NCBI GenBank assembly: GCA_951804985.1
Contig: OX638130.1
Location: forward strand, 101,615,700 to 101,679,699
Length of the DNA: 64,000 nt
Source: Dryomyza anilis
Lineage: Eukaryota > Arthropoda > Insecta > Diptera > Dryomyzidae
Direction: 5' to 3'
Each line of letters starts with the position of its first letter. The first letter of the stretch is position 1. Both the position numbers and the translations under genes were made by a program. Positions 35,330 to 47,596 of the stretch are shown here, one piece after another. Below the pieces are notes generated by a model. It was not told where the DNA came from, ran no database searches, and worked only from the letters and a program-made list of their open reading frames with translations.

Positions 35330-36060
35330 GCAAGAGTGGTTTAGGAAAAAAGACAAGTCGGAAAACCCAAAAAAAAAACCGGAAAATCGATAATATCTAA
35401 ATTTGACCCTCGGACCATGAAATTTGGGATAGGTGTTTACCTCTCGACGTAGTGTGTACTACGAAGCGATTTTTTGAAATTCGGTGTAATTAAGATAAGA
35501 ATATTCATGAAATTTGACTCAGTGACGTATATTGTATATCTTTTTTACAAATGTGGGCGGAATTGTATAAATGGCGTGTCCCTTTCCATCTGACTAAAAC
35601 TATAAAAATGTTGTAACTCCTGACTTACTAAGAGTAGAGTTATATAAATCGAAAATAAGGTTTATATTACAAACTCCAATCGTCACGTAGAATGTGAGCG
35701 GGATTGGATTAAAGGGCGTGGCACCTCCCATATAGCCAAAACTTTAAAATTGCTATAAATCCTGACATACTAAGAGTTGAGTTATAAAAATTAAAACAAA
35801 TGTTCATATTTAAAACTCCAATCGTCACGTAGAATATGAGCGGGTTGTACAACGGGGCGTGGCATCTTTTTACCATTAAAAATGCTAACTCCTGACTTAC
35901 TAAGAGCAGGGCTGTACAAATCGAAACGAAGGATCAGTTTAAAATTTTTAATAGTAACGTACAATGTAAGCAGGATTGGAAAAAATGGGCATGGCACTGC
36001 GTTCAATGTGGGCGGGAAAAATAGCGACTGTGCTTGCACTTAAATGGAAAAAAGGGACGT
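35330..36060. mobile_element. Dispersed repeat with about 140-bp internal subrepeats
   Basis: The word cctgac(t/a)tactaagag occurs at about 35618, 35760 and 35892, each followed by ataaatcgaaa-like words, ctccaatcgtcacgtagaat, gagcgggatt and ggcgtggcac. The block sits inside the ttcgta-rich repeat, 190 bp before R copy 3. It shares the 'gggcgtggc...cctcccat' signature with R but is otherwise different. The open frame at 36039-35791 (minus) is not a gene. Confidence 0.65.
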
Positions 36061-36089
36061 AAATGTATCCATACTTTATAAACGATATA

Positions 36090-36600
36090 GCTTTGCAATG
36101 TTTCATAAAATGTACGAATATATTCGTAATAAAAATGTATACAAATATTCAGTTGATTACGTATCTTTCGTATTAATTACGAATGGCTTTCGTAGACAAA
36201 TCCTACGATTAGTTTCGTAAAATAAACAATTAAAATTCGTAATTATACCTTACACCTATGAGGTACAGGGTATATTAACTTTGTGCAGATATTGTAACAC
36301 CCCTTAGGAGGCGTGGCCGGTATGGAAAATTATATATATTCATGATCAGCATCACCACCCGACTCCGTTTAGCTACGTCCGTATTCTTAGTGTAAGAATG
36401 TTCAGTAGGTATACAATTAAATTTCCCACATTAATATCCCCACCAAAGTGTAGGGCATTCCATTGTCGGGCTTGACCTAACATTCCCAACTCGTTTTATC
36501 ATAAATTTACGAAAGTTCTTTCGTGTATTTTACGAAATATTTCGTGGATAATTTTCACGAATTTAAAATACACCAACGATTTCGTGAACAGATTTTATTT
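36090..36600. repeat. ttcgta-rich repeat flanking an inserted R copy
   Basis: 36090-36245 (aatgtacgaatatattcgta, atctttcgtattaattacga) and 36498-36600 (tttacgaaagttctttcgtg, tttcgtggataattttcacg) have the same vocabulary as 34310-34965. They are separated precisely by R copy 3, which therefore inserted later. Confidence 0.6.
36246..36497 (+). mobile_element. Element R, copy 3, internally deleted
   Basis: Left part tacacctatgaggtacaggg to atgatcagcatcaccacccg and cgtccgtattcttag; right part acaattaaatttcccacatt to cattcccaactcgttt. About 500 bp of the interior present in copies 1 and 2 is missing, joined near 36400. Both ends are kept. Confidence 0.8.
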
Positions 36601-39574
36601 TGAATATAATATTCAGTACTTTTGAGTAGTAATTTGTATTATCCAATGGCGTTTATCTATTAGAATAATAATTGAATCTATTAATTAATTTTAATAGTAA
36701 CAAAACTATTGAAATAAAATCAAAAATACTTTAAATTTTATGGTATTTTATCTGAGTGTTAAAAAGCGCCTACAATGAGTTAAAAAAAAACACAAATATT
36801 AGAAACAGTTTTCCGCTTATAAATGTGTTTGAATCAAGAAAAGTCTTAATTTCATTGTCAATGTTTGCCACAACTATTTTATTAGATCAACATCACGATT
36901 GCACCTTGAAACTATTAAGTCCCACATTAACGATCGTATCTTCCGGGTCAAGTTTTATGTTTACTTAACTAGATTTATAACAATTTTATCGTTTGCTTAG
37001 AGATGGTGTCAGGTAATTACAGTAAATAGTGTGCGATAAAAAAAAACTATAACAAAACTATTAAATTATAGATATAAAATTATATTTGGTGCCATTTATT
37101 AGTGCTATAAATGCACTAATGAGTTCAATAGTAATATTACGTGAATGTTTAATGTAATACCAAGGTTCTAAATATAAAATAAACGTTATTTTAAAAAATG
37201 TTTTCAATAGTTAACACTTTAATTTTATACCTTTTATATTTTCATAGTTTCATTAAAGAATTAACAATTTAAAGATTCTCCAAATCATTATTCGCGAATG
37301 TCATGTAAATGTTTATATTATTTTATTGTTGTCACTTCGAGGTTGGTCTATGTGCTTTTTGGGGTCAAATATATTTGGCACACTTTGTAGTGAATTTTTG
37401 ATTGTGTGAACGATTTGATCTTTTCTTCAAAGTAGTTGAATTTATGTAGATTTTTGTTGTTGTTTAATTTTTGTATTTTATCTTATTGTAAGTTGAGTCG
37501 ATTGTATTTGAGGTGTGTCAAGCTGCAAGCTTCTGCCAATGTGATATTTACAGTTAGTATTTAGGTGAAGGGTGTGCCTTTGGCTGCCAAATGTTGGTGG
37601 CTGCTGCAACTACCAACAATTGTTGCAGCAAACGTCAAATAATTGATGGCATTAATGATCCGAATCAATTGATAATTGAAAGTGCATATAACACTAATTT
37701 ACAAAACGTGCTCACATTATTCTTATTGATATTCCATATATCATTTCTATATAATATTAGAGTTCTGTTTGAAACTGTATACTCAATTTATTTCTATCAC
37801 GTATTGGTTTAAAGAAAATTGGAATCGAAATTTGTCCTCACTTATAGGAATATAAAATATAAAATTTTATAAAACTACACCAAAATATATTGTATTAAAA
37901 AGAAAAAAGATTATTTGAAATAAATACATATGTATTTGATTTACAACCAAGAACATCTGTATATTTTTACTGCATTTGTGTACACAATTTTACTACATAT
38001 GTATTTATAAATTGTATTTTATTTAAACATCCAGAAATATATAGAAAAATAACTGCATACACATTTATTTTAAATACATTTTGTATTTATTTAACTTCAA
38101 GATTATTGCTAAACTATATGGCTATGCATTTATGTTTACTACATTTTGTATTTATTTAGATTTCATAAATATATATTTGGATTCAAACTCTTTAAAAAAA
38201 TAAGAATAAATTAAAATATAAAAAAACATAAGAATTATATTAAACTCAAAAACAAAAAAAGTATTTTATGAAAATAATAAAACTTCTACTCTTTTTAATG
38301 AACATGTTTCTGACTGCACATCCTAAAGTTGCAAACAATTAGAAGCACTTTAGCACGAGTACCACGTTTAACAAGTTCAAAATAAAACTGCAACTAGTTA
38401 CAAAACATCTTAGCTGATATTCATCGGGTTGTTAACTTAATTTGGTAGTCGTTCTATTTTTTGTTTACAGAGTTTTCGTTGAAATTTAACTTGCACCGTC
38501 ATAATTTTAATTTTATTAACAAATAAATTTCAATTAGGAGCACGATTTCGAATTTAATAAAGTTTTCAACAGCACGAAGTGTCTTGTTATTCATAGGGTT
38601 CATTTAAGCCAATGAATAACGGTTTATTTTGTTTGAAAACGATTTTTTATTTGAAACCAGTAAACGTTGAATTTGGCTCCCTTTAAGTTGCCATAAGATT
38701 TATTATGCGATTTTGACTTCGACTAAAGCACTTTACGAAAAAAAGTAGTATTGTGTCTGGTAGGGATTTGAATACTTTTTCTTTTAAGTGTCTTATGATC
38801 AAATATGTTGGCAGTTAGCATAAAAATTTGATAAATTGTGTTTTAATTGATATATAGTTTATTTTCTTAGTTTTACTTTAGTACCAAACGAAAAATAAGT
38901 TTAGCATAAAATATAAGATAGATAAATGTAAATACTTCAAATATTGTCTGTGTGAAAGTTCATCAAAATCCGACGGAGGAATCTGAGTTAGAATTAGGGA
39001 GTTATAATGATATATATATTGTTAAGGTAATTGAATCCTATGAACCAACATCTTTTAAATTTAGAGTCCATGTTTTAGAGTCCATGCTTCTATTCGTGCT
39101 GAACTTTTTATATGAAACATAGTTATTAGTATAGGAGAAATATCATTAAAACAATAGTATTTATACCTTTAAATTCAATGAATTTTTCAAATTCTATTAA
39201 AGTTATTAGAAAACTTTTTAATTAATGTGAAAAAAAGATTAATACATGAACCATCAAATTAATGGTTGTACCATTTAATGGAAAATGTATTTTCTGAGTG
39301 TAACAATAAAAGAATTTGGTGTTTTTATGAAAATATTGAATATATGGATAACGATATCGATACTGAATCCGTAATTTGAACGATGCAATTTGTGTAGTAA
39401 ATGTATTTATTTCATATTGTAGGTTATGCGTGACGCATTAGTGATAATTTTTTCGGAAAATGAATGAAAATTGAATAGCTGTTATTATAGCACGCATATT
39501 TTATAAATGTTAGAATTACAATTTTTTTAAACATTTGCGATAATTAATTTAATTTTAGTTTAATGCCATATTTA
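36601..39574. other. AT-rich unique DNA
   Basis: No supported gene. 36660-36765 ends tatctgagtgtta and resembles the MITE family at 13189. A less AT-rich patch at 37500-37660 contains the start of a 73-codon plus frame (37591-37812; MLVAAATTNNCCSKRQI then a hydrophobic stretch), which I cannot support further. 37890-38170 is rich in tttactacatttgtatttat words like the 154-bp tandem units. Confidence 0.4.
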
Positions 39575-39725
39575 AAGTTTAGTAAGTGTTTAGTAAGTAT
39601 TTTGTAAGTATTTTGTAAGTGTTTAGTAAGTGTTTTGTAAGTGTTTAGTTAGTGTTTTGTAAGTGTTTAATAAGTATTTTCTAAATGATTTACGAGTGTT
39701 TTGTAAGTGTTTTATAAGTATTTGA
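39575..39725. repeat. Minisatellite of 10-11 bp units
   Basis: Irregular repeats of gtttagtaagt and ttttgtaagtg, about 14 units, fading into gatttacgagtgttttgtaa. Non-coding. The repeated gtaagt would look like splice donors but carries no exon context. Confidence 0.85.
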
Positions 39726-41039
39726 ATTTTTAAAGCAAGAATTTACAATAATAATATTTTTAAAACATTTATAATCGATATAATATATAAATGTCAAGAA
39801 ATACTTTACGTAAACCTTTATCAATGCAATTGTGGTGGTTTTGTGTTTCCAAACAAATATATGTATTAGTGCTTTATAAAAAATATAAAACATTTCGTAA
39901 GACCTCTTAATAGAAATTGTAAATGTTTTATATACGTTTTCAAAGCATTTATATTATGAAAAAGTTAAATTGCTGTTTGTGTAGTACTGTGACCCTTAAA
40001 TTATTTAAAAAATAGTCCTCTCAATAACATGTTTTAAACGTTTAGCAATTGCAGCAAATATATTTTTAAATCTTTTATTTAATTTCTATATTTGTTTAAT
40101 GTTTTTTTTTTTTTTTAAGTTATATATGGTTTTAATTTATTTTATGTAATTTGTATGTTATTTATCTTAGTTTACTTTATATTATTCAATTTATTATTTT
40201 GTATCTATATTTAATTTATATTCTTTGCATTGTTGATTCTACAATTTTGAAGAATTGAAATAGTGTCAAGTGAATTATGTACGTGTGGCAGTACTTGAAG
40301 GTTTTGTTCATTATTGTTTGCTTCTTCGGATGTTGTTATTTGTTGTTCTTTGAATTCACTAGCAATATCATGCAATAATAGTTATTATGGTTGCATCATT
40401 ATTGTTATTTTTGTTATTACAAACGTCTGTTTATATTTTGTTTTTGTATTAGTTCTGTGAGTTCGCATGATTCGCTGTCAATGTTATTTTTGCCTCATTA
40501 GTTAATTTGGCTGCATTATAATTAGTTGATATTGCACGTTTGCAATATTTAAAAATGCTGTAAACTACACATTTGTTTATTTATTATATGCGCATAAAAT
40601 ACAGTTGTATTAAATATGTTTTGTTATAGAAAAAATAATATATTTCCCACGCAATGGAAGTCTCACTAATTTAAAAAACTAGTAAAATTTATGATGACCC
40701 AGAAAACCGTATTCATTATATTTACAACATAGCTTCCGTTAAAAAAATATAATAGTTTTAAAAAACTAAATTTATGTAAATAACACCCACAGGCGTTTTT
40801 CTGTTTAATGATGCATTTTTCTTACCAAATTAGACAAAAATAGTTTGAATGATGAGCGCTGTAATATAATTGGTCTGCACCAAACAAATTAGCTGGCAAC
40901 AATTATTTTTATGTTTGAATCAGGGATTGAAATCGTCACCGAAAACCGTTTCATTTTGTTAAACTGTGACCAATATATAAATATATAGATATAAACCGAT
41001 ATCCAAACCCATTTAGTAATGTGAAAAACATACAGAAAG
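39726..41039. other. AT-rich unique DNA
   Basis: Nothing coding seen. 40260-40530 is a T-rich stretch with tattgttgtt and ttgttatttttgttatt simple sequence. A poly-T run lies near 40108. Confidence 0.4.
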
Positions 41040-41270
41040 ATTGAGGAGCTCATTTCCAAAACTTGCTATCCACTTAAAAATTAAATGCCTTTATTTACAA
41101 ATATACGCCCCAAATATGATTATTTAAAAAAGTGAATATACAACACGATATAACGAAAATAGTGGAAAACATTTTTGTTTTAATTTTATTCGACCATTGA
41201 ATAAGAGTAATTCAGGCTTTACTAAACCTGTCTTCGTTTCACATAGCACGTTTTGGAAATGAGCTCCTCC
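41040..41270. mobile_element. MITE, about 230 bp
   Basis: Left end ttgaggagctcatttccaaa then acttgct; right end agcacgttttggaaatgagc then tcctcc. Inverse copies over about 25 bp. The interior is AT-rich and non-coding. A diverged left-end-like sequence occurs at 17776 (ttgaggagattatttttaaa). Confidence 0.75.
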
Positions 41271-41543
41271 ATTATTTATATTAATGATATCCATTTATGC
41301 TAAATAATAATAAAAACGATTCAAACTAAATCCGAAATCGCAACAGTAACATGAACCGGTTTCGGTATAAAATGTTAAATTAAAACCGAAGTCGAAACCG
41401 AAACGATAGAGAAAACAAAACCCGAAAACGTAACTGATATTCGCATGGGTTTCAATCCATATCATATCCCGACTATTAAAAATAAAAACCGGATAAGGTT
41501 TAGATCATGTCTACTCTGATAGGAAATCTTTCTTCTAAAGATG

Positions 41544-41820
41544 TACACAGAAAAAAAATGTACATGATATTGATAAATTCCGTTCTTCAAACCATGATTC
41601 ATTGTATTGAAGAATCATTCATAATATTAATGACTAACGACATCAATGTTATGAATGTTATCATGCATATGAAGAACGCTTGGTAACTGTCGAAAAAGTG
41701 TTCTTCAATATGATGAACTGTATGTGAAGAATACGTTTCATCGTATTAATGAACCAAAATATAAAATACAACATATATGTTCATCATATTGAAGAACGCT
41801 GTTCATTAAACCAAATTTCT
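41544..41820. mobile_element. Left half of a tacacagaaaaaa-ended MITE
   Basis: Begins tacacagaaaaaaaatgtac, followed by many gaagaa/ttcttc and atcaatgttatgaatg words, with internal inverse matches. The matching right end (gtttttgtcagtgta, to 45958) is 4.1 kb away, so later elements appear to have inserted into it. Confidence 0.5.
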
Positions 41821-41999
41821 ATCGAAATATTTTTGTTTCGTTCATTTTTTGCGGTACTTCTCAATTCTCAAGTAGTTCTTGTGTGTTATTTCTTATATAA
41901 TGCTTGCTCGACATGCATAAATTAGTAAAATGTTTTATAATATATTTATAATAATGACAACTTTTTATTAATAAAAAGTTATATTTATAAAAAATAGAT

Positions 42000-42410
42000 T
42001 TGGAAAAAAAAACATTTGTTTACGAAATTTTTTTTTCTAAAAAAAATTTTTTTTTATGAAATTTTTTTCTAACAAAAAAAAAAATTTTAAACACTTTTTT
42101 CTACAAATTTTTTTTTCGAAAACAATTTTTTTTTTGGAACAATTTTTTTTGTCCGAATAATTTTTTTACGTTATTTTTTTAAATACAATTTTTACAACAC
42201 TTTATTCGAATTATTTTATATATATATTTTTTTAAAAATATGAAAAAAAAAAAAATTTAAACACTTTTTTTTTTCGCAATTTTTTTTTTGAATTTTTTTT
42301 TTCGAAAACAATTTTTTTTTTTGAATTAGTTTTTTTTGTCCGAATATTTTTTTTACGTTATTTTTTAAATATTTTATAATTTTTTTTTTTTTTTTTGAAA
42401 AAATATTATG
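42000..42410. repeat. Homopolymer A/T region with about 185-bp direct duplication
   Basis: Dense runs of A and T. Two similar segments, 42110-42190 and 42300-42370, share tcgaaaacaattttt, ttgtccgaataattttttta and cgttattttttaaata. Frames across it translate to Lys or Phe runs and are not genes. Confidence 0.8.
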
Positions 42411-42639
42411 ATAATAATATTCATCAATATGACAATTTAAATTTTTATTTATACATTTTACACATACATTTTTGATTATAGCTTTGGATAATATCACACG
42501 ATCGGTACGAAAATATGACAGCAAATAAAATGCAGACATCTGGAATCCAATAATAGAATAACATAATAAATGTACAAGTCGATTTAGCATATTATATAAT
42601 GGGAGGATTAATATGTTGAAATGAAAAATGTATGTATAT

Positions 42640-42930
42640 GAAAAAATCCCTATAATCCCATACATTGGAAAAAAACATGCCAACTTTGACCCCCTCTAAA
42701 ATGCTCCGTTTACGAAATACAGACTTCCTAAGTCTTTTTCTTAATTCACTATTAGTTTCTTTGAGTTCTATCATAATTTTGAACTTAAAAAAAAATCCCT
42801 ATAATCTCATACATGAAAAAAAATGAACATGCAAACTTTGAACCCCTCTAAAACGCTCCGTTTACGAGATACAGCCGTTTTAAAGTTTTTCTAAATTTAC
42901 TATTTGTTTCTAACTCAATTTTGATTTTTG
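42640..42930 (+). repeat. Dispersed pair related to the 149-bp satellite core
   Basis: Two units about 153 bp apart. At 42683 aactttgaccccctctaaaa is followed by tgctccgtttacgaaataca. At 42836 aactttgaacccctctaaaa is followed by cgctccgtttacgagataca, then gccgttttaaag. Compare the satellite: actttggaccctctaggacg then cttcgtttaggagttatggc, catttaaagg. Roughly three quarters of about 50 positions agree. Outside this core similarity is weak, apart from the spacing being close to 149. Confidence 0.6.
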
Positions 42931-42960
42931 AAAAAATTCCCATAATCCACAGCCGTATAG

Positions 42961-44050
42961 AATTCTACTTCTGTTCAGAATTCATGCCTGTATTTTTGCC
43001 TTATTTTAAACAGCAATTCCCTCGGATTTATTACCCTGTTTTAATGAACGAATTCGTGAAAATTATAAAAAACCGTGGGAAATCTACGATATATGAAGAA
43101 AATGACAAACGGATTTTCTCAAATTTTTTCACCAACTTAACAAAATTCAGCATCAAAAATCAATTATTTTGTTTAATTAAATAAAATCATGCGTCTGTTT
43201 ATTCATGTTTTATGTACAATTTATTCATAAGTCATGAGTAATTGGCATAGGTTCTGGAATAGATTTTATGATTTATTATGCATAATTCATGATTAAAATT
43301 CCACACATTTTGCCAATTATTCGTAACCTCCAAATGGAAAAACAAAACCAAATTATGCAGAACAAAGTAAAAAATGTGTCACTTGAAAATGCAATGAGTC
43401 AGTAGACAAAGGAAACGAACATTTTAATAACAAAAAGAGTATAAATAACTTCACTTTAACATTTCAAATGACACATTTAACATTTTACTTACTCCTCATT
43501 TAAATGGTTTTCTGACTGGAGCTACGCTGTGGTTTTTCTCAATAGACGTGAATTGTACATTTGGAAAATTAAAATGCAATAAGTAACACAAGTTATGAAT
43601 AATATGAATAAATTATGAATAATTTCGATTTTTATGATTATATATAAAATTTATGAATCCTATTCATAATAAATACATAGTAATGTAGAATTATTTATCC
43701 ATGTGTTTTGCATTTTTTTAGTATTACACATAATTCATGAATAGAATTCATAAATATTTTTTATCATAAATCATCACTAATCAATATTCAACGTGTACTA
43801 TTATTAATTAACTCGTTACTATTTAATAATTATAGCAATTTCAACTTACATTAACTAGATCTGATATATTTGATGTTTAGAATTTTCGAAATAAATCCGG
43901 GGGAGATTCATGGTTCAGGAGGAGTAGAATTCCAGATATTCATGAATCTTTCTATAAAATTTAAATATACTTTCATATTTGTTTAATCTAAAAGGTTAAT
44001 TTGATTTTTTTTTTTTGCAATTCGTTTTCGCTATTTTCTCCATATATTTA
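42961..44050. other. AT-rich unique DNA
   Basis: No supported gene. 43190-43760 is rich in attcatg/catgaat words (cataattcatgaatagaatt, attatgcataattcatgatt), again a self-complementary vocabulary. An 87-codon plus frame at 42921-43184 has no support. Confidence 0.35.
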
Positions 44051-45703
44051 TATACTAGTTGGACCCGTACACGACTCGTACCAATATTTTGTGAATTCAA
44101 AGATATGGAGCGAATTAATTAATATAAAAAACATTTAAGATTTAATTCAATTAAAAAACAGTTTTTTTTATTGGTTTTATAAATGTAGTAAACAAAACAA
44201 AAACAGCTTTTCTGATAGACAAATCTTTCTCAGATTCCCCATAGATTTTCCCCAGTAGAAATCTTCCCCGTAAAATTCTTCCGCATATAACGCTTTCCCG
44301 TAGAATTCTTCCCGGTAGAATTGTTCCCGGTAGAACTCTTACCCGTAGAGTTTTTCCCAGTAGTGAGTTTCGGTGTGCTGAGTTTATGTGTGGTGAATTT
44401 TGGTGTGGTGAGTTTAAGTGAGTTTTAGTGTGGTGAGTTTTGGTGTGGTGAGTTTTAGGGTGTTGAGTTTTGGTGTGGTGAGTTTTAGTGTGGTGTGTTT
44501 TGGTGTGGTAAATTTTAGTGTTGTGAGTTTTAGTGTGGTGAATTTTAGTGTGGTGAGTTTTAGTGTGGTGAATTATAGTGTGGAGGGTTTTAGTGTGGTG
44601 AATTTTATTGTGGTGAGTTTTAGTGTGATGAATTTTAATGTGGTGAATTTTATTGTGGTGAGATTTAGTGAGGTGAATTTTAGTGTGGTGAGTTTTAGTG
44701 TGGTGAATTATAGTGTGGTGGGTTTTAGTGTGGTGAATTTGAGGGTGAATTTTAGTGTGGATAGTTTTAGTGTGGCGAGTTTTAGTGTGGCGAGTTTTAG
44801 TGTGGTGAATTTTAGTGTGGTTAATTTTATTGTGGTGAGTTTTAGTGTGGTGAATTTTAGTGTGGTGAGTTTTAGTGTGTGGAGGGTTTTAGTGTGGTGA
44901 ATTTTAGTGTGGTGAGTTTTATTGTGGTGAGTTTTAGTGTGGTGAAATTTAAGTGTGGTGAGTTTTAGTGTGGTGAGTTTTAGTGTGGTGGGTTTTAGTG
45001 TGGTGAATTTTATTGTGATGAGTTTCAGTGTGGTGAGTTTTAGTGTGGTGAAATTTTAATGTGGTGAGTTTTAGTGTGGTGAATTATAGTGTGGTGAGTT
45101 TTAATGTGGTGAATTTTAGTGTGGTGAGTTTTAGTGTAGTGAATTTTCGAGTGGTGAGTTTTAGTGTGGTTAATTTTAGTGTGTTGCATTTTTGTGTGGT
45201 GCGTTTTTGTGGTGAGTTTTACTGTGTGGTGAATTTTAGTGTGGTGAGTTTTAGTATTGAAATTTATGTTGTATGGGAGGTGTCACGCCTCTTTGTCCAA
45301 TCCCGCCCATATATAGCCTATCATTCCTTCCAGACCATACCGCATCTGAGTTAAAATTTAAAGAAAATCGGATCAGCCGTTTAGACGGAGAAGCGGAACA
45401 AACGTTATTGCTTTTGTTTTTGTGTTTTTGCTTTTGTTTTATTTTGTGCTTTTGCTTTTTTGCTTTTAATTTTTTTTTTGTATTTGGGTTTTTTGTTTCA
45501 TGTTCGTAGCTGGTGAAAGTGCCGAGTTATATCGTTTTGAAAGTTTAGGTTGTATGGGAGGAGCCACGCCTCTTTGTCCAATCCCGCCCATATATAGCCT
45601 ATCATTCCTTCCAGACCATACCGCATCAAATCGGATCAGCCGTTTAGACGGAGAAGCGGAACAAACGTACAAACGAACAAACAGATTTATTATATTAATA
45701 GGA
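44051..45703 (+). mobile_element. Dispersed element K, copy 1, with expanded minisatellite
   Basis: Starts tatactagttggacccgtac then acgactcgtacc, and ends acaaacgaacaaacagattt then attatattaatagga. The middle holds the 15-bp minisatellite, then ttgtatgggaggtgtcacgc, atcccgcccatatatagcct, cggatcagccgtttagacgg, a tttttgcttttgtttt tract, gtgccgagttatatcgtttt, and a second copy of the ttgtatgggagg to cagccgtttagacgg block (45269 and 45550). No protein frame is shared between the copies. Class unknown. Confidence 0.7.
44369..45265. repeat. 15-bp minisatellite inside element K
   Basis: Unit gtgtggtgagtttta, alternating with gtgtggtgaatttta, about 60 units with point changes. Because 15 is a multiple of three, one frame stays open and translates as repeating SVVSF/SVVNF. 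This explains the 160- and 97-codon frames, which are not genes. Confidence 0.95.
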
Positions 45704-45837
45704 TTTTTTTACATATTCCTGATTATTTTCTAAATACTCATAGAAAAAAATATTTTGAAATTAAAAAAAAAGAATCAGCACAAAAAAAAATACATAAATG
45801 AAAAAATTATTTCAAATTTGTTGTTCGTTCAAGGACA

Positions 45838-45958
45838 TCATATTATTAAAGAAAACTACGATTGAAATCTTCCATGTAATGAAAATGGTAATTGATGAAG
45901 AAATTCATCATATTGATGTTCAAATTCATAACATTGTAAAATTGTTTTTGTCAGTGTA
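45838..45958. mobile_element. Right half of the split tacacagaaaaaa MITE
   Basis: Ends acattgtaaaattgtttttg then tcagtgta, the inverse of the family's tacactga-type end. The interior words tcatcatattgatgttcaaa mirror those of 41560-41660. Assignment to the left half at 41544 rests on similarity and position only. Confidence 0.4.
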
Positions 45959-47588
45959 GTGCCAAATCAAATTTTGACAATGAATATGGTTTCTAAAACT
46001 AATAAACATTTTAATTTATTATTATTGTTGCTACTTATTCTTAGAGGACAACTCAGAGTTGTGATTAATGACCCTTGTGGTAAATATGAAAATGCGTGGT
46101 ACTCTTACTCTCTACACTGTATATACTACGTATTATGACGAATGTCGGAGGCTTTAATATCACGTTTGTTTAATAAATCATTTTAATTACTTCATTTTGC
46201 ATGTTTTAGTTTAAGTTACTTTGAATCTATGTGCGGTATTTGTATTTTTTTCAAGGCTCACTTAGTAATTGTAACGTCAACATTAATATGTTTGTGATGA
46301 CTTTTCAACAGACATACATAGTGCAAATTTGTTGTTAACATAGAGATGTTATTTGTAAGAAATAAATCTACTTTAAAAATTAAAAAAAAAAAAAACAAAC
46401 AATAAATAAATAGAACCTTTTATAAATATTCAATTTTCAATGGCTATAATTAAATTTTGGTTGTCTTCATTGTTGACTTCCGTGATATGCCGTCTATTAC
46501 AATATCCGCCAAAAGTGCGCTTAATTGGTTATAATTGCTCTTGATTTAGACTTGAACTACTTAAAATTTAATTATCGGACAGATGCCATTTATTATTCAA
46601 CAAGTCATTGTGAGGCATTTAGTGCTGATGTGAAACAATTAATTAGCTAAACAAATAAATTAGCGTAGCGTTTATGTTTTATGTAACAGATATATTTTTT
46701 CAATTTTAATTTATAATTAATGTTTTTCTTATTTTAATTTATTAAATAATTAAAATGCAAATTTGCAACTCTGAGACATTTGAATGCCATTGTTTTGTAG
46801 ACCCACTGAGTGCATTGTCTGTGCTAGGTTTGTCGTGTGACATTTACATATGACAATAAATCATATGTTATTTCATATGCATTATGAAATGTATCAGTCA
46901 TTTCGCAGCACCGTGTTGTGATCATGAAGTTATCAATCACAGTTATTAATGTTTAATATTATAATAAATATAAATCACTTAAAATAAAATTAAATTTAAT
47001 AATTTCAAATAAAATTTAATAATTTCAAATTAAATTAAATTTTATTATTAAACACTTCAAGTGTTTGCGCTTCTTCTGCAGTTTCCGAAGATCATATGGA
47101 ATTCGTTTTCAGTTTTATTGATTTCGTTCAACTCTTGCATGGCTTCCAGTTGCTATTACTACTTATTATATCTCTTGCTGACCAGATTCATGCGTTCAAT
47201 TTTGAAATTTGAATTTTCCGCACATGCGCCTCAGCCTTGAGGTCTGCGTGTTACGCGCGCACATTTAGGCCACATTCAACTTACTTTTGTAAGTCAATAC
47301 ACTTGGTCAATATCAGTTTGACTGGCTTGCGCAGTATCTGGTGGTTTAATTTATTTTCTTGTTGTTATTGTTGTTGATAGTTGCACTAAATTAGAGCATG
47401 GATTTTGTTGTAAGTTGCAATCGCTATTGATCTGTGTTACAGCATTATCTCGTAATTACATTATAGCTCTTGTTGCTACTGTATTTTAAGTTTTGGAGAG
47501 AAATTACGTTATAGTTTTATGATATTTCAGCATTTTAATTTTAAAAGATGTTACTTTTTTCTTCAAATGTCATTTTCTTCTTTATGGT
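45959..47588. other. Unique DNA with a less AT-rich patch
   Basis: 46440-46660 and 47050-47350 are less AT-rich. The latter contains catgcgcctcagccttgagg and ttacgcgcgcacatttaggc. A 38-codon plus frame at 47096-47212 (MEFVFSFIDFVQLLHGF, Leu/Ile run, ADQIHA) resembles a signal peptide but has no supporting signals. No complete gene. Confidence 0.35.
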
Positions 47589-47596
47589 AAATTATA

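Noticed and set aside
37591..37812. 73-codon plus frame with a hydrophobic middle
   Set aside because: The first part lies in a GC-richer patch but the rest is AT-driven Leu/Ile/Phe; kept only as a remark within the unique region.
39575..39725. Series of splice donors (gtaagt)
   Set aside because: They arise from a 10-11-bp minisatellite and have no exon-like sequence before them.
42216..42683. 155-codon minus frame with a Lys-rich end
   Set aside because: Crosses the A/T homopolymer duplication; the Lys run is poly-T on the other strand and the rest is not protein-like.
44418..45354. Long open frames coding repeating SVVSF/SVVNF
   Set aside because: They are the translation of a 15-bp minisatellite whose period is a multiple of three; no start context, no other signals.
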